Source: Methylobacterium sp. J-030 (GTDB lineage Bacteria; Pseudomonadota; Alphaproteobacteria; Rhizobiales; Beijerinckiaceae). From it: a DNA stretch of 64,000 nucleotides. The notes beneath the pieces were generated by a model. That model was given only the letters and a program-made list of their open reading frames with translations. It did not search any database and was not told the origin of the DNA. A program made the position numbers and the translations under genes. Where the stretch lies: assembly GCF_022829545.1 (NCBI RefSeq), contig NZ_JAKSYM010000403.1, forward strand, positions 62,001 to 126,000, given 5' to 3'. Positions 46,472 through 53,850 of the stretch are shown one piece after another. Each line of letters opens with the position of its first letter. The stretch's first letter is position 1.

Positions 46472-47677
46472 TCAGCCCTTCACCACCGCGTCGATCGCGT
46501 CGATGACGTGATCGATGTTGTGGCTGTTGACCGCCGCCACGCAGATCCGGCCGGTCTCCAACGCGTAGACCTCGTGCTCCTCGCGCAGGCGGGTGGCCTC
46601 CGCGGGGCCGAGGCCCGTGTAGGAGAACATGCCCTTCTGCGCCTTGATGGCATCGAAGCCGCGCTCGGGGTGGCGCTGCTGCAGGCTGTCGGCCATCCGC
46701 TCGCGCATGGCGCGGATTCGGTCGCGCATCTCGGCGAGTTCCCGCTCCCAGTCGGCCCGCAGCTCCGGATCGGTCAGCACGATCTCGACGATGGCGGCGC
46801 CGTGGGTGTGCGGGTTCGAGTAGCTTGCCCGGACGAGGCGCTTGGCGAAGGCTTCGACCTTCGCTTTCGCGGCCGGATTCTCGGCCACGACGGTGAGCGC
46901 GCCGACGCGCTCCCCGTAGAGCGAGAACGACTTCGAGAACGACGACGCGACCAGGAATTCCTGACCCGACTCGGCGAACAGGCGCACCGGCTCGGCATCG
47001 GCGTCGAGGCCGTTGCCGAACCCCTGGTAGGCGATGTCGAGGAACGGGATCAGGCCGCGCTCGGCCATCAGGGGCACGAGGTCGCGCCACTCGTCGAGGC
47101 TGAGATCGGCCCCGGTCGGGTTGTGGCAGCAGGCGTGCAGCACCACGATCGAGCCCTTCGGCAGATCCTGGAGACTGGCCTTCATGGCCGGGTAGTCGGC
47201 GCCGCCGGTCTCGGCCGAGAAGTAGGGATAGTCGACCACCGCGAAGCCGGCCTGGGTGAACAGGGCCTTGTGGTTCTCCCAGCTCGGGTTACTCACCGCC
47301 ACCTTGGCGGTCGGGTAGAGCTTCGCCAGCACGTCCGCGCCGGTCTTCAGGGCGCCGGTGCCGCCGATGCTCTGGAGCGTCGCGACCCGGTTCTGCGACA
47401 AGATCGGCGCGCCCTTGCCGAACAGCAGTTCCTGCACCGCGTCGCGGAACGGCTTGGTGCCCTCGATCGGCCGATAGGTTTTTGGCAGGCCCTTCGCGAT
47501 CCAGCGCGTCTCGGCGGTCTGCACGGCCCGCAGGCGCGGCACCTTGCCGTCCGCATCCGTGTACACGCCGACAACGAGGTTGAGCTTCTTCGGGCTCGGA
47601 TCTGCGTTGAAGGCCTCGAACAGGCGCATGATCGGGTCGAGCGGCGCGTCCTGGATGCCGGCGAACAGCGAGGTCAT
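46472..47677 (-). CDS. tyrB: aromatic/aspartate aminotransferase, class I
   Basis: 401 residues from the ATG of MTSLFAGIQDAPLDPIMRL (typical 397); upstream in-frame sequence is a shadow. Fold-type I PLP enzyme: LNLVVGVYTDADGKVP, SNPSWENHKALF, VLHACCHNPTGADLSLDEW, and the PLP lysine in VASSFSKSFSLYGERVGAL. C-terminal MFSYTGLGPAEATRLREE is the family's specificity region. It transfers amino groups between aspartate/aromatic amino acids and 2-oxoglutarate. It is upstream of the hydroxyacid dehydrogenase on the same strand (4-bp gap), so an operon acting on 2-oxo acids is likely. Confidence 0.93.
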   Translation of the reverse strand: MTSLFAGIQDAPLDPIMRLFEAFNADPSPKKLNLVVGVYTDADGKVPRLRAVQTAETRWIAKGLPKTYRPIEGTKPFRDAVQELLFGKGAPILSQNRVATLQSIGGTGALKTGADVLAKLYPTAKVAVSNPSWENHKALFTQAGFAVVDYPYFSAETGGADYPAMKASLQDLPKGSIVVLHACCHNPTGADLSLDEWRDLVPLMAERGLIPFLDIAYQGFGNGLDADAEPVRLFAESGQEFLVASSFSKSFSLYGERVGALTVVAENPAAKAKVEAFAKRLVRASYSNPHTHGAAIVEIVLTDPELRADWERELAEMRDRIRAMRERMADSLQQRHPERGFDAIKAQKGMFSYTGLGPAEATRLREEHEVYALETGRICVAAVNSHNIDHVIDAIDAVVKG

Positions 47678-47915
47678 GATCGTCAATCGTCCCAGAGGGT
47701 CTCGGTCGGCGGCGCGGGGCGCATGCCGGTACGCCCGGCAAGGGGCCGGGCCGCCGCCCTTATTCCGCACATCGCGCCCGCCCGCCAGCACTTCCGCGCG
47801 CGACCGCGATCCCAACCCGCCCACGCAGCGCATGACGAACGGTCTATCGAAAACGACCGGCCGGTCCCCGACGCGGCTCTTTCGGAAGCCGAGCCACGGG
47901 CCGTAGAGTGCTCTG

Positions 47916-49058
47916 ATGAACAGACGCCTCGCCTTGATCCTCGCGGGTCTTCTCGCCGCGACGCAAGCTGCCGCGCAGGCGCCGGTGCGGATCGGCCTTT
48001 CGGCCCCGTTGACCGGACCGGACGCCGCCTTCGGCCAGGGGCTCCGGCAAGGGGCCGAGCAGGCGGTGGCCGATCTCAACCGCGCGGCCGGGGGGCGTCC
48101 GAGGCTGGCGCTGGTGCCCGCCGACGATGCCGGGGATGCCAAGCAGGCGGTTGCGGTCGCGCGGAAGCTGACCGCGGACGGGGTGCGTCTCATGGTGGGA
48201 CCGCTCGATTCCGGCGCGGTCGCGGCCGCGTCGCCCGTCTACGAGGATGCCGGCGCCGTGGTGGTGACGCCGGGCGCGACCTACACGCCGCTCACCGGCC
48301 GCGGCCTCTGGAACCTGTTCCGGCTGGTGCCCAGCGACGCGCAGCAGGGCCGGGCGGCCGGTGCCTATCTCGCCAAGACCTTCGCCGGGCGCCGCGTCGG
48401 CATCCTCAACGACCGCTCGACCTTCGGCCGCGGCCTCGCCGACGCGGTGGCGGCGCAGCTCAAGGAGACGGGTGCGCCGGAGGTGCTGTTCGACAGCTTC
48501 CCCCGCGGCACGCGCGACCTCTCGGATCTCGTCGCCCGGCTGAAGGCGGCGCGGGTCGAGGCGGTCTATTTCGGCGGTCTCGCCCCGGAGGCCGCTACCC
48601 TGCTCCACGCGATGCGGCAGGCCGGGCTCGGCGCCACGCTGGTGGCCGGCGACGGGATCCTCGATCCGGGCTTCGCGACGGCGGCCGGCCCGGCGGGGGA
48701 GGGTACCGTCATGACGCTCACGCCCGATTCGCCGCGCCTGCCCGATCCCCGGGGCGGCAAGCCTGTCGCGCGCAGTCCCGAGGCGGAGAGCGTGGCGGCG
48801 GGCGCCTACGCGGCGGTGGAACTGCTCTACCAAGCGGCCGAGCGTGCCCGCGCGGCCGACCCGAAAACCGGCCGGATCGCCGATGGCCGCAAGGTGGCCG
48901 AGGCGCTGCGGAGCGGGCCGCCGATCCGTACTGTGCTTGGGCTAATCGGCTTCGATGCGAGGGGAGATCGCACCGGTGGGCCCATCGTTCTGCGGGTGTG
49001 GCGCCGGACGCCGGATGGCCGCCTCGATTATGCCGGGCACGACGCCGCCGAGCCGTGA
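47916..49058 (+). CDS. branched-chain amino acid-type periplasmic binding protein
   Basis: 380-residue LivJ/LivK-like type I periplasmic binding protein with a clear signal peptide (LALILAGLLAATQAAAQA, cleavage near 21). VRIGLSAPLTGPDAAFGQGLRQGAEQAVADLN, VGPLDSGAVAAASPVY and the VGILNDRSTFGRGLADAV strand are family hallmarks. It would bind an amino acid or amide in the periplasm. No Liv permease/ATPase genes are close, so it is an orphan or partner of a distant transporter. Divergent from the aminotransferase. Confidence 0.9.
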   Translation: MNRRLALILAGLLAATQAAAQAPVRIGLSAPLTGPDAAFGQGLRQGAEQAVADLNRAAGGRPRLALVPADDAGDAKQAVAVARKLTADGVRLMVGPLDSGAVAAASPVYEDAGAVVVTPGATYTPLTGRGLWNLFRLVPSDAQQGRAAGAYLAKTFAGRRVGILNDRSTFGRGLADAVAAQLKETGAPEVLFDSFPRGTRDLSDLVARLKAARVEAVYFGGLAPEAATLLHAMRQAGLGATLVAGDGILDPGFATAAGPAGEGTVMTLTPDSPRLPDPRGGKPVARSPEAESVAAGAYAAVELLYQAAERARAADPKTGRIADGRKVAEALRSGPPIRTVLGLIGFDARGDRTGGPIVLRVWRRTPDGRLDYAGHDAAEP

Positions 49059-49095
49059 AAGCGGGTCAATCGGGTCGATGACGGAACTCTGAGTC

Positions 49096-49129
49096 GTCGC
49101 CGCGACTTGCCGCCGCTTCCTGCGGCGAC
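49096..49129 (+). other. hairpin in the infA upstream region
   Basis: GTCGCCGC ... GCGGCGAC, an exact 8-bp inverted repeat with an 18-base loop, 38 bp after the binding-protein stop and ~140 bp before infA. It may be the binding-protein terminator or a structured leader of infA. The remaining spacer to 49269 shows nothing else clear. Confidence 0.4.
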
Positions 49130-49269
49130 TAAATGCAAGCCTGCTGCTGAGCTGGCGCGGTCGGTCCACGGGATCGCATCCGCGCTTTGCGGCGTTTCCC
49201 GAGCCCGTTGACAACCCAAGACGTATTGCCGGAACGCCTGCTGCCGGACGGTCCGACTGGAGAAGGTGC

Positions 49270-49545
49270 ATGGCAAAAGAAGAATTGATGCAGTTCGATG
49301 GTCTCGTGATCGAGATCCTGCCGGATGCGCGCTACCGCGTGCAGCTCGACCAGGGCCACGAGATCGTGGCCTACACGGCCGGCAAGATGAAGAAGAACCG
49401 CATCAAGACCCTGGCGGGCGACCGGGTGACGGTGGAGATGTCGCCCTACGACCTCGAGAAGGGCCGCCTCGTGTTCCGCCACAAGGACGAGCGCTCCTCC
49501 GGCCCGCGGCCGCAGGTGCGCGGCGGCCAGTTCCGCCGCCGTTGA
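49270..49545 (+). CDS. infA: translation initiation factor IF-1, C-terminally extended
   Basis: 91 residues against the usual 72. The S1/OB-fold core is intact: [63 protein letters not shown]. The extra ~20 residues are Arg/Gly/Gln-rich and basic ([19 protein letters not shown]), resembling an RNA-binding tail. Several alphaproteobacteria carry an extended or second infA. Whether this is the only IF-1 gene cannot be told here. A GAAGGTG site precedes the ATG. The EamA gene starts within a few bases of its stop. Confidence 0.93.
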   Translation: MAKEELMQFDGLVIEILPDARYRVQLDQGHEIVAYTAGKMKKNRIKTLAGDRVTVEMSPYDLEKGRLVFRHKDERSSGPRPQVRGGQFRRR

Positions 49546-49547
49546 CG

Positions 49548-50510
49548 GTGGAGCGGACGGTCAGCCCAGCCTCGGCCGCACCCGCTTACGGCCTGCTCAC
49601 ACTCACCGCGCTGCTCTGGGCCGGCAACGCGGTCACCAGCCGCTGGGCGCCGGGGCACATCTCGCCCCAGGTCATCACGACGTTGCGCTGGGCGGTGGCC
49701 TGCGCGGTGCTCATGCCCTTCGCCGGGCGTCGGCTCGCCGCGGAATGGCCGCTCCTGCGTTCGCACTGGCTGCGCATCCTGCTGATGGGCGGCCTGGGCT
49801 ACACGGCCTTCAACTGCCTGTTCTACGCCGCCGGCGCCTATACCGGAGCGATCAACCTCGCGCTGTTCCAGGGGGCGATCCCGGTGCTGGTGATCGTCCT
49901 GAACCGCTTGGCCTACCGGATCCCGGTCACGGCCGGACAGATGATCGGCGTGGTGCTGACGCTGATCGGCGCGGGTCTCGCGGCGACCCACGGCGACCTG
50001 GCGGTGCTCACCCACCTCGCCTTCAACCGCGGCGATGTCCTGGTGTTCGGCGCCTGCCTGCTCTACGCGGGCTACACGATCTTCCTGCCGACCCGGCCGA
50101 GGGTCTCGGGGCTGGCCTTCTTCGCCGCCATGGCGGTCGCAGCGCTCGCGACCTCGCTGCCGCCCCTGGCCGTCGAATGGGCGAGCGGCCACGCCGTCTG
50201 GCCCGGTCCGGAGGGCTGGGGCATGGTGGCCTTCGTCGGCCTCGGGCCGTCGCTGCTGGCGCAGCTCTTCTTCATGCGCGGGGTCGAGCTGATCGGCCCG
50301 AACCGGGCCGGCCTGTTCGTCAACCTCGTGCCGATCTTCGGCGCGATCCTCGCCGTCCTGCTGGTCGGCGAGCCGTTCGGGGCGACGGAGGGCATCGCCC
50401 TGGCGCTGGTGCTCGGCGGCATCGCCTGCGCCGAGCGGCTGAAGCCGGTGCGGGCCGTCGAGCCCGCGCCGGAGGCCGCTTATTCGCAGACGCGGACGCG
50501 ACGGATATAG
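49548..50510 (+). CDS. EamA/DMT-family exporter
   Basis: Ten-helix drug/metabolite transporter, 320 residues with GTG start at 49548 (an in-frame TTG at 49542 overlaps the infA stop). Two EamA repeats: LLTLTALLWAGNAVTSRWAPGHISP and GDVLVFGACLLYAGYTIF, the second ending ELIGPNRAGLFVNLVPIFGAILAVLLVGEPF, a typical C-terminal DMT block. Probably exports an amino acid or metabolite. It is coupled to infA by 2 bp. Its last 31 bp overlap a convergent small exported-protein gene. Confidence 0.9.
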   Translation: MERTVSPASAAPAYGLLTLTALLWAGNAVTSRWAPGHISPQVITTLRWAVACAVLMPFAGRRLAAEWPLLRSHWLRILLMGGLGYTAFNCLFYAAGAYTGAINLALFQGAIPVLVIVLNRLAYRIPVTAGQMIGVVLTLIGAGLAATHGDLAVLTHLAFNRGDVLVFGACLLYAGYTIFLPTRPRVSGLAFFAAMAVAALATSLPPLAVEWASGHAVWPGPEGWGMVAFVGLGPSLLAQLFFMRGVELIGPNRAGLFVNLVPIFGAILAVLLVGEPFGATEGIALALVLGGIACAERLKPVRAVEPAPEAAYSQTRTRRI

Positions 50511-50782
50511 ACGTCGCCGTAGGGATCGACCGTCCGGCGGCGCTCGAAGTGGCAGACCGGGCCGTAATCCTCCTCGACGTAGACCGGCGGCGGGGCGCGG
50601 TAGACCGGGCGACCCGGGTAATAGCCGTTGTTGGCCGACGCGATGGCGCCGCCGACCGCGAGGCCGCCGAGCACGCCGAGCGCCGCCGCGCCGCCGGCCC
50701 CGATGCCGTCGCGGGCCTGAGCGGCCGGCGTCAGCGTGGCGAGGCTCCCGACGACAAGGCTCGTCGCGAGTAGGTACTTCAT
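50480..50782 (-). CDS. small glycine-rich exported protein
   Basis: 100 residues. Signal peptide MKYLLATSLVVGSLATLTPAAQA with cleavage after ARA/AQA near 23, then a Gly/Ala-rich membrane-like stretch (AAALGVLGGLAVGGAIA) and a Tyr/Pro-rich C-terminus (YYPGRPVYRAPPPVYVEEDYGP) with two cysteines (PVCHFER, RVRVCE). Such short proteins with a glycine-zipper-like segment are common in Methylobacterium and Bradyrhizobium and are unassigned. It overlaps the EamA gene tail by 31 bp, convergently. Confidence 0.75.
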   Translation of the reverse strand: MKYLLATSLVVGSLATLTPAAQARDGIGAGGAAALGVLGGLAVGGAIASANNGYYPGRPVYRAPPPVYVEEDYGPVCHFERRRTVDPYGDVYIRRVRVCE

Positions 50783-50940
50783 GACATCCCCCTGAATGCA
50801 GGCGATTCGTGCCGCTCATCGGCACAATCCCGGTACCACACCTCAGCTTTGGGGCGTTTGTTCGGCCGCACATCACACGAGCCGGCGGCTTGACGTGGGG
50901 TGTTCCGCCGCACCAAACCCGCTCGTTCGGGCGCGCGTGC

Positions 50941-50945
50941 GGAGG
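50941..50945 (+). promoter_or_regulatory. ribosome binding site deciding the amber-interrupted gene start
   Basis: GGAGG five bases before the ATG at 50951. It shows that this ATG, upstream of the in-frame TAG, is the original start of the sulfite-oxidase-like gene. Confidence 0.7.
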
Positions 50946-50950
50946 CCGGT

Positions 50951-51556
50951 ATGGTGACACGGGGTTTCGTCGGGCGCAGGCAGCCGCCCGAGACCGGCGC
51001 GCGTCTGCCGCCGGGCCAGTATCTCACCGACGATTTTCCGATCCTGTAGATCGGCCCGAACCCGGTGGTCGATCGCGCCACGTGGCGGTTCACCCTCCGC
51101 GAGGGATCCCGCCCGATCAAGACGTGGAGCTGGGCGGAGTTCGAGGCGCTGCCCCGGACCACGTGGCACGGGGACATCCACTGCGTCACCAAGTGGTCGA
51201 AGTTCGACACCGCCTGGGAGGGCGTCAGCTTCGACGACCTGCTGGCCGATGCCGGGATCGCGGCGCCGACGCCTTTCCTGCTGGCGGAATCCTACGACGA
51301 CTACACCACCAACGTGCCGGTGGCCGATCTCGTCGGCGGCCGCGCCCTGGTGGCGACGCGCTATGCTGGCCAGCCGATCCACCCGGACCACGGCGGCCCA
51401 GCACGGCTGTTCGTGCCGCACCTCTACTTCTGGAAGAGCGCCAAGTGGGTGAAGGGCCTGCGCTTCACCAAGACCGACACCGCCGGGTTCTGGGAGCTGC
51501 GCGGCTATCACATGTACGGGGATCCCTGGCGTGAGCAGCGCTACACCGGTGACTGA
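50951..51556 (+). pseudogene. sulfite-oxidase-like molybdopterin oxidoreductase with in-frame TAG
   Basis: Oxidoreductase molybdopterin-binding domain protein, about 201 codons. The start (GGAGG-ATG, MVTRGFVGRRQPPETGARLPPGQYL) matches the family N-terminus. Codon 33 is TAG (51047-51049) within FPIL-stop-IGPNP, after which the same frame continues without loss: TWRFTLREGSRPIKTW, the Mo-binding Cys in WHGDIHCVTKWSKFD, and a complete C-terminus. A Ser codon TCG would need one base change to give TAG. A GTG at 51065 could restart a 163-residue form retaining the Cys. Nonsense mutation, readthrough, internal restart or sequence error are all possible. It overlaps the reductase gene by 26 bp. Confidence 0.8.
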
Positions 51557-52268
51557 GCCGATCGTCTTCCGCTGGCATCACGCCGAGATCGTCGCCATCG
51601 CCCCCGTCACGGCCCACGTGACGAGCGTCCGGCTGCGCTGCCCGCTGGCGGAGCGCTACCGGGCCGGACAGCATGTCGATGTCCGGCTCACAGCCGGGGA
51701 CGGCTATCAGGCCCAGCGCAGCTACTCCGTCGCCTCGGCCCAGGACGGCAGCGGCACCCTGGAACTGATGATCGAGGCTCTACCGGACGGCGAGGTCTCG
51801 GGCTGGTTCACCGGCGTCGCGGAGGTCGGCGATCAGGTGGACCTGCGCGGGCCGATCGGCGGCTCGTTCTCCTGGGACGGGCCGGATGGGGGACCGCTGC
51901 TCCTCGGCGGCGGCGGTTCCGGCGTGGTGCCGCTGCTGGCGATGCTGCGGCGGCGGGCACTGGGCTGGCGGGCAATACCCGCGGCCCTGATCTACTCCGT
52001 CCGCACCCGGCTGGAGGCGATCGCGCTCCCCGAGCTGGAGCGGATGGCGGCCGAGGATTCGGGCTTCTCGCTCCACCTTGCGACGACGCGGGACCCGGGC
52101 GGCACACGCATCAATGCCGGTCTCGTCGCCGAGGCGCTGCGCCGGACCGGGCCGCCCGGCAAGGTGTTTCTCTGCGGCTCGAACCGCTTCGTGGCGGCGG
52201 CCTCCGACCTGATCGTGGCGGCCGGCGTGGCGCCGGGGGTCATCCGCACCGAGCGGTTCGGGGCTTAA
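51531..52268 (+). CDS. ferredoxin-NADP reductase-like FAD oxidoreductase
   Basis: 245 residues, GTG start inside the end of the preceding oxidoreductase gene. FAD-binding domain with YRAGQHVDVRL and RSYSVASAQDG (RxYS motif); NAD-binding domain with LLLGGGGSGVVPLLAML and the C-terminal VFLCGSNRFVAAASDLIVAAGV. No 2Fe-2S domain is attached. It likely supplies electrons to the adjacent molybdoenzyme, a pairing seen repeatedly in relatives. If the oxidoreductase is truly dead, this gene would be without its local partner. Confidence 0.88.
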   Translation: MSSATPVTEPIVFRWHHAEIVAIAPVTAHVTSVRLRCPLAERYRAGQHVDVRLTAGDGYQAQRSYSVASAQDGSGTLELMIEALPDGEVSGWFTGVAEVGDQVDLRGPIGGSFSWDGPDGGPLLLGGGGSGVVPLLAMLRRRALGWRAIPAALIYSVRTRLEAIALPELERMAAEDSGFSLHLATTRDPGGTRINAGLVAEALRRTGPPGKVFLCGSNRFVAAASDLIVAAGVAPGVIRTERFGA

Positions 52269-52282
52269 GCCACGGTCCCGAC

Positions 52283-52441
52283 CCTTTCCCGGGCGCATGC
52301 AGCGCCAGCGGAATGCGACCCGGGAGCCAGCACAAAGACGTCGCGAAGCGTCCGGCTGAAACAACCTGTGCCGCTGGCGCGGCGCTCCTCGTGCCGGATC
52401 CCGGATCAGGTTCCGCTGTCGCTCCACCTGTCCGGGAAAGG
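52283..52441 (+). repeat. dispersed ~158-bp palindromic element, copy 3
   Basis: Same element and orientation as 2429-2585 and 18009-18166. It begins CCTTTCCCGGGCGCATGC and ends CTGTCCGGGAAAGG, with arms AGCGGAATGCGACCCGGGA and ATCCCGGATCAGGTTCCGCT. It lies in the 300-bp gap between the convergent ferredoxin reductase and calcium antiporter genes. No other feature is seen in that gap. Confidence 0.85.
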
Positions 52442-52568
52442 GCGCGTTAGGCCCTGGGGCGCCGATCCCATTGGGTGCGCGTAGCCAAACACCCTGAGAG
52501 CGCTGGTTGAACTGCCCTTCGCGCCGCGAACGGGCCGTTCGGGTCGTCGGCTCCACGCTGGGCGCGGA

Positions 52569-53663
52569 TCACGGGCTGAAGATCAGCACGAGGTAGACGA
52601 AGAACAGCACGAGATGCACCGCCCCCTCCAGCACCGTGGTGCGGGTGCCGGAAAACGTCTGGGCGCTGAGGATCAGCGTCACGGCGAGCAGGGCCATCTC
52701 GGTGGGCTTGAGGCCGAGCACCACGGTCTGGCCGGTCAGCAGCCCGATGGCCAGGACCGCCGGCACGGTGAGGCCGACCGTCGAGGTCGCCGCGCCCAGG
52801 CACAGGTTGATCGCCCGCTGCAATTCGTTGCGCGCCACCGCCTTCAGGGCCGAGATCCCTTCCGGGGTGAACACGATGGCGGCGATCAGCACGCCGCCGA
52901 GCGCCGAGGGGGCGCCGAGGGCCGCGATGCCGTGATCAAGGATCACCGCGAGGCTCTTGGCCAGGATCACGATCGGCACGACGTTGGCGAGCAGCAGGCC
53001 GAGATGCTTGGCGATGCCGCCAGCCGAAGCGGAGGCGGCGCCGGCCGGATGCTCCGCCTCCGGGGCCTCCGCGTCGATGAAGAACTCGCTGTGCCGGCCG
53101 GTCTGGATCAGCAGGAAGACGCCGTAGAGCGCGAGCGTGAACACCGAGAAGGCCACGGCCTGGAGCGTCGTCAGCGTGCCGTCGCTGGTGGAACTCGTAA
53201 AATCCGGGATGACCAGCGCGATGGTGGTCAGCGGGATGATCACCGACAGGAAGGCCGAGGCCCCCTGCAGGTTGTAGCGCTGCTGGTGATGGCGCAGGCC
53301 GCCGACCAGCAGCCCAAGGCCGACGACGCCGTTCAGGACGATCATCAGCACGGCGAACATCGTGTCGCGGCCGAGCGTCGGGGCGTCCTTGGCCGAGAGC
53401 ATCACGGCCGAGATCAGCGCCACCTCGATGATCACGATGGACAGCGTCAGCACCAGGGTCCCGAGCGGCTCGCCCAGCCGGTGCGCGATCGCCTCCGCCT
53501 CGTGCACGACCCCGAAGGCCGCCCAGACGATCACCGCCAGCAGCCACGCGAACAACGCGCCGGCGAAGAGCGGCTGCGACAGGTCGGCGAGCCAGCCCTT
53601 GCCGAACCACGCGAAGGCCAGAACCGTCGCCCAGGCAACCGCCACCCGAAGGAATGCTATCAT
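52569..53663 (-). CDS. chaA: calcium/proton antiporter, ChaA-like
   Basis: 364-residue CaCA-superfamily exchanger with about 11 membrane segments. Two homologous alpha repeats: GEPLGTLVLTLSIVIIEVALIS (acidic Glu in the ion site) and IVFTPEGISALKAVARNELQRAINLCLGAATSTVGLTVPAVL. An acidic/Ala-rich loop (DAEAPEAEHPAGAASASAGG) separates the halves. It exports Ca2+ (or Na+/K+) in exchange for protons across the inner membrane. Monocistronic, divergent from the helicase gene with a 187-bp spacer. Confidence 0.9.
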   Translation of the reverse strand: MIAFLRVAVAWATVLAFAWFGKGWLADLSQPLFAGALFAWLLAVIVWAAFGVVHEAEAIAHRLGEPLGTLVLTLSIVIIEVALISAVMLSAKDAPTLGRDTMFAVLMIVLNGVVGLGLLVGGLRHHQQRYNLQGASAFLSVIIPLTTIALVIPDFTSSTSDGTLTTLQAVAFSVFTLALYGVFLLIQTGRHSEFFIDAEAPEAEHPAGAASASAGGIAKHLGLLLANVVPIVILAKSLAVILDHGIAALGAPSALGGVLIAAIVFTPEGISALKAVARNELQRAINLCLGAATSTVGLTVPAVLAIGLLTGQTVVLGLKPTEMALLAVTLILSAQTFSGTRTTVLEGAVHLVLFFVYLVLIFSP

Positions 53664-53850
53664 CGTCGCGGTCTTCTCCGGTCGCGCCGCGTCGAGACCG
53701 CACCGTGCTGAACTCGACCGTTTCTTAGGCCGGATGTTCGTGGATGCCAGGGCCGCCGTCCTGGGGATGTGTGTGCAACCGCCCCATGCTGCCGCGGGAG
53801 TGGTCAGCCGGCCCGCTTGACGCTACCATGCGACGACCGAATAAAGTCCG

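Noticed and set aside
46154-49081. 975-aa plus-strand ORF over aminotransferase and binding-protein genes
   Set aside because: It joins an antisense and an out-of-frame shadow; both true genes are clear in other frames.
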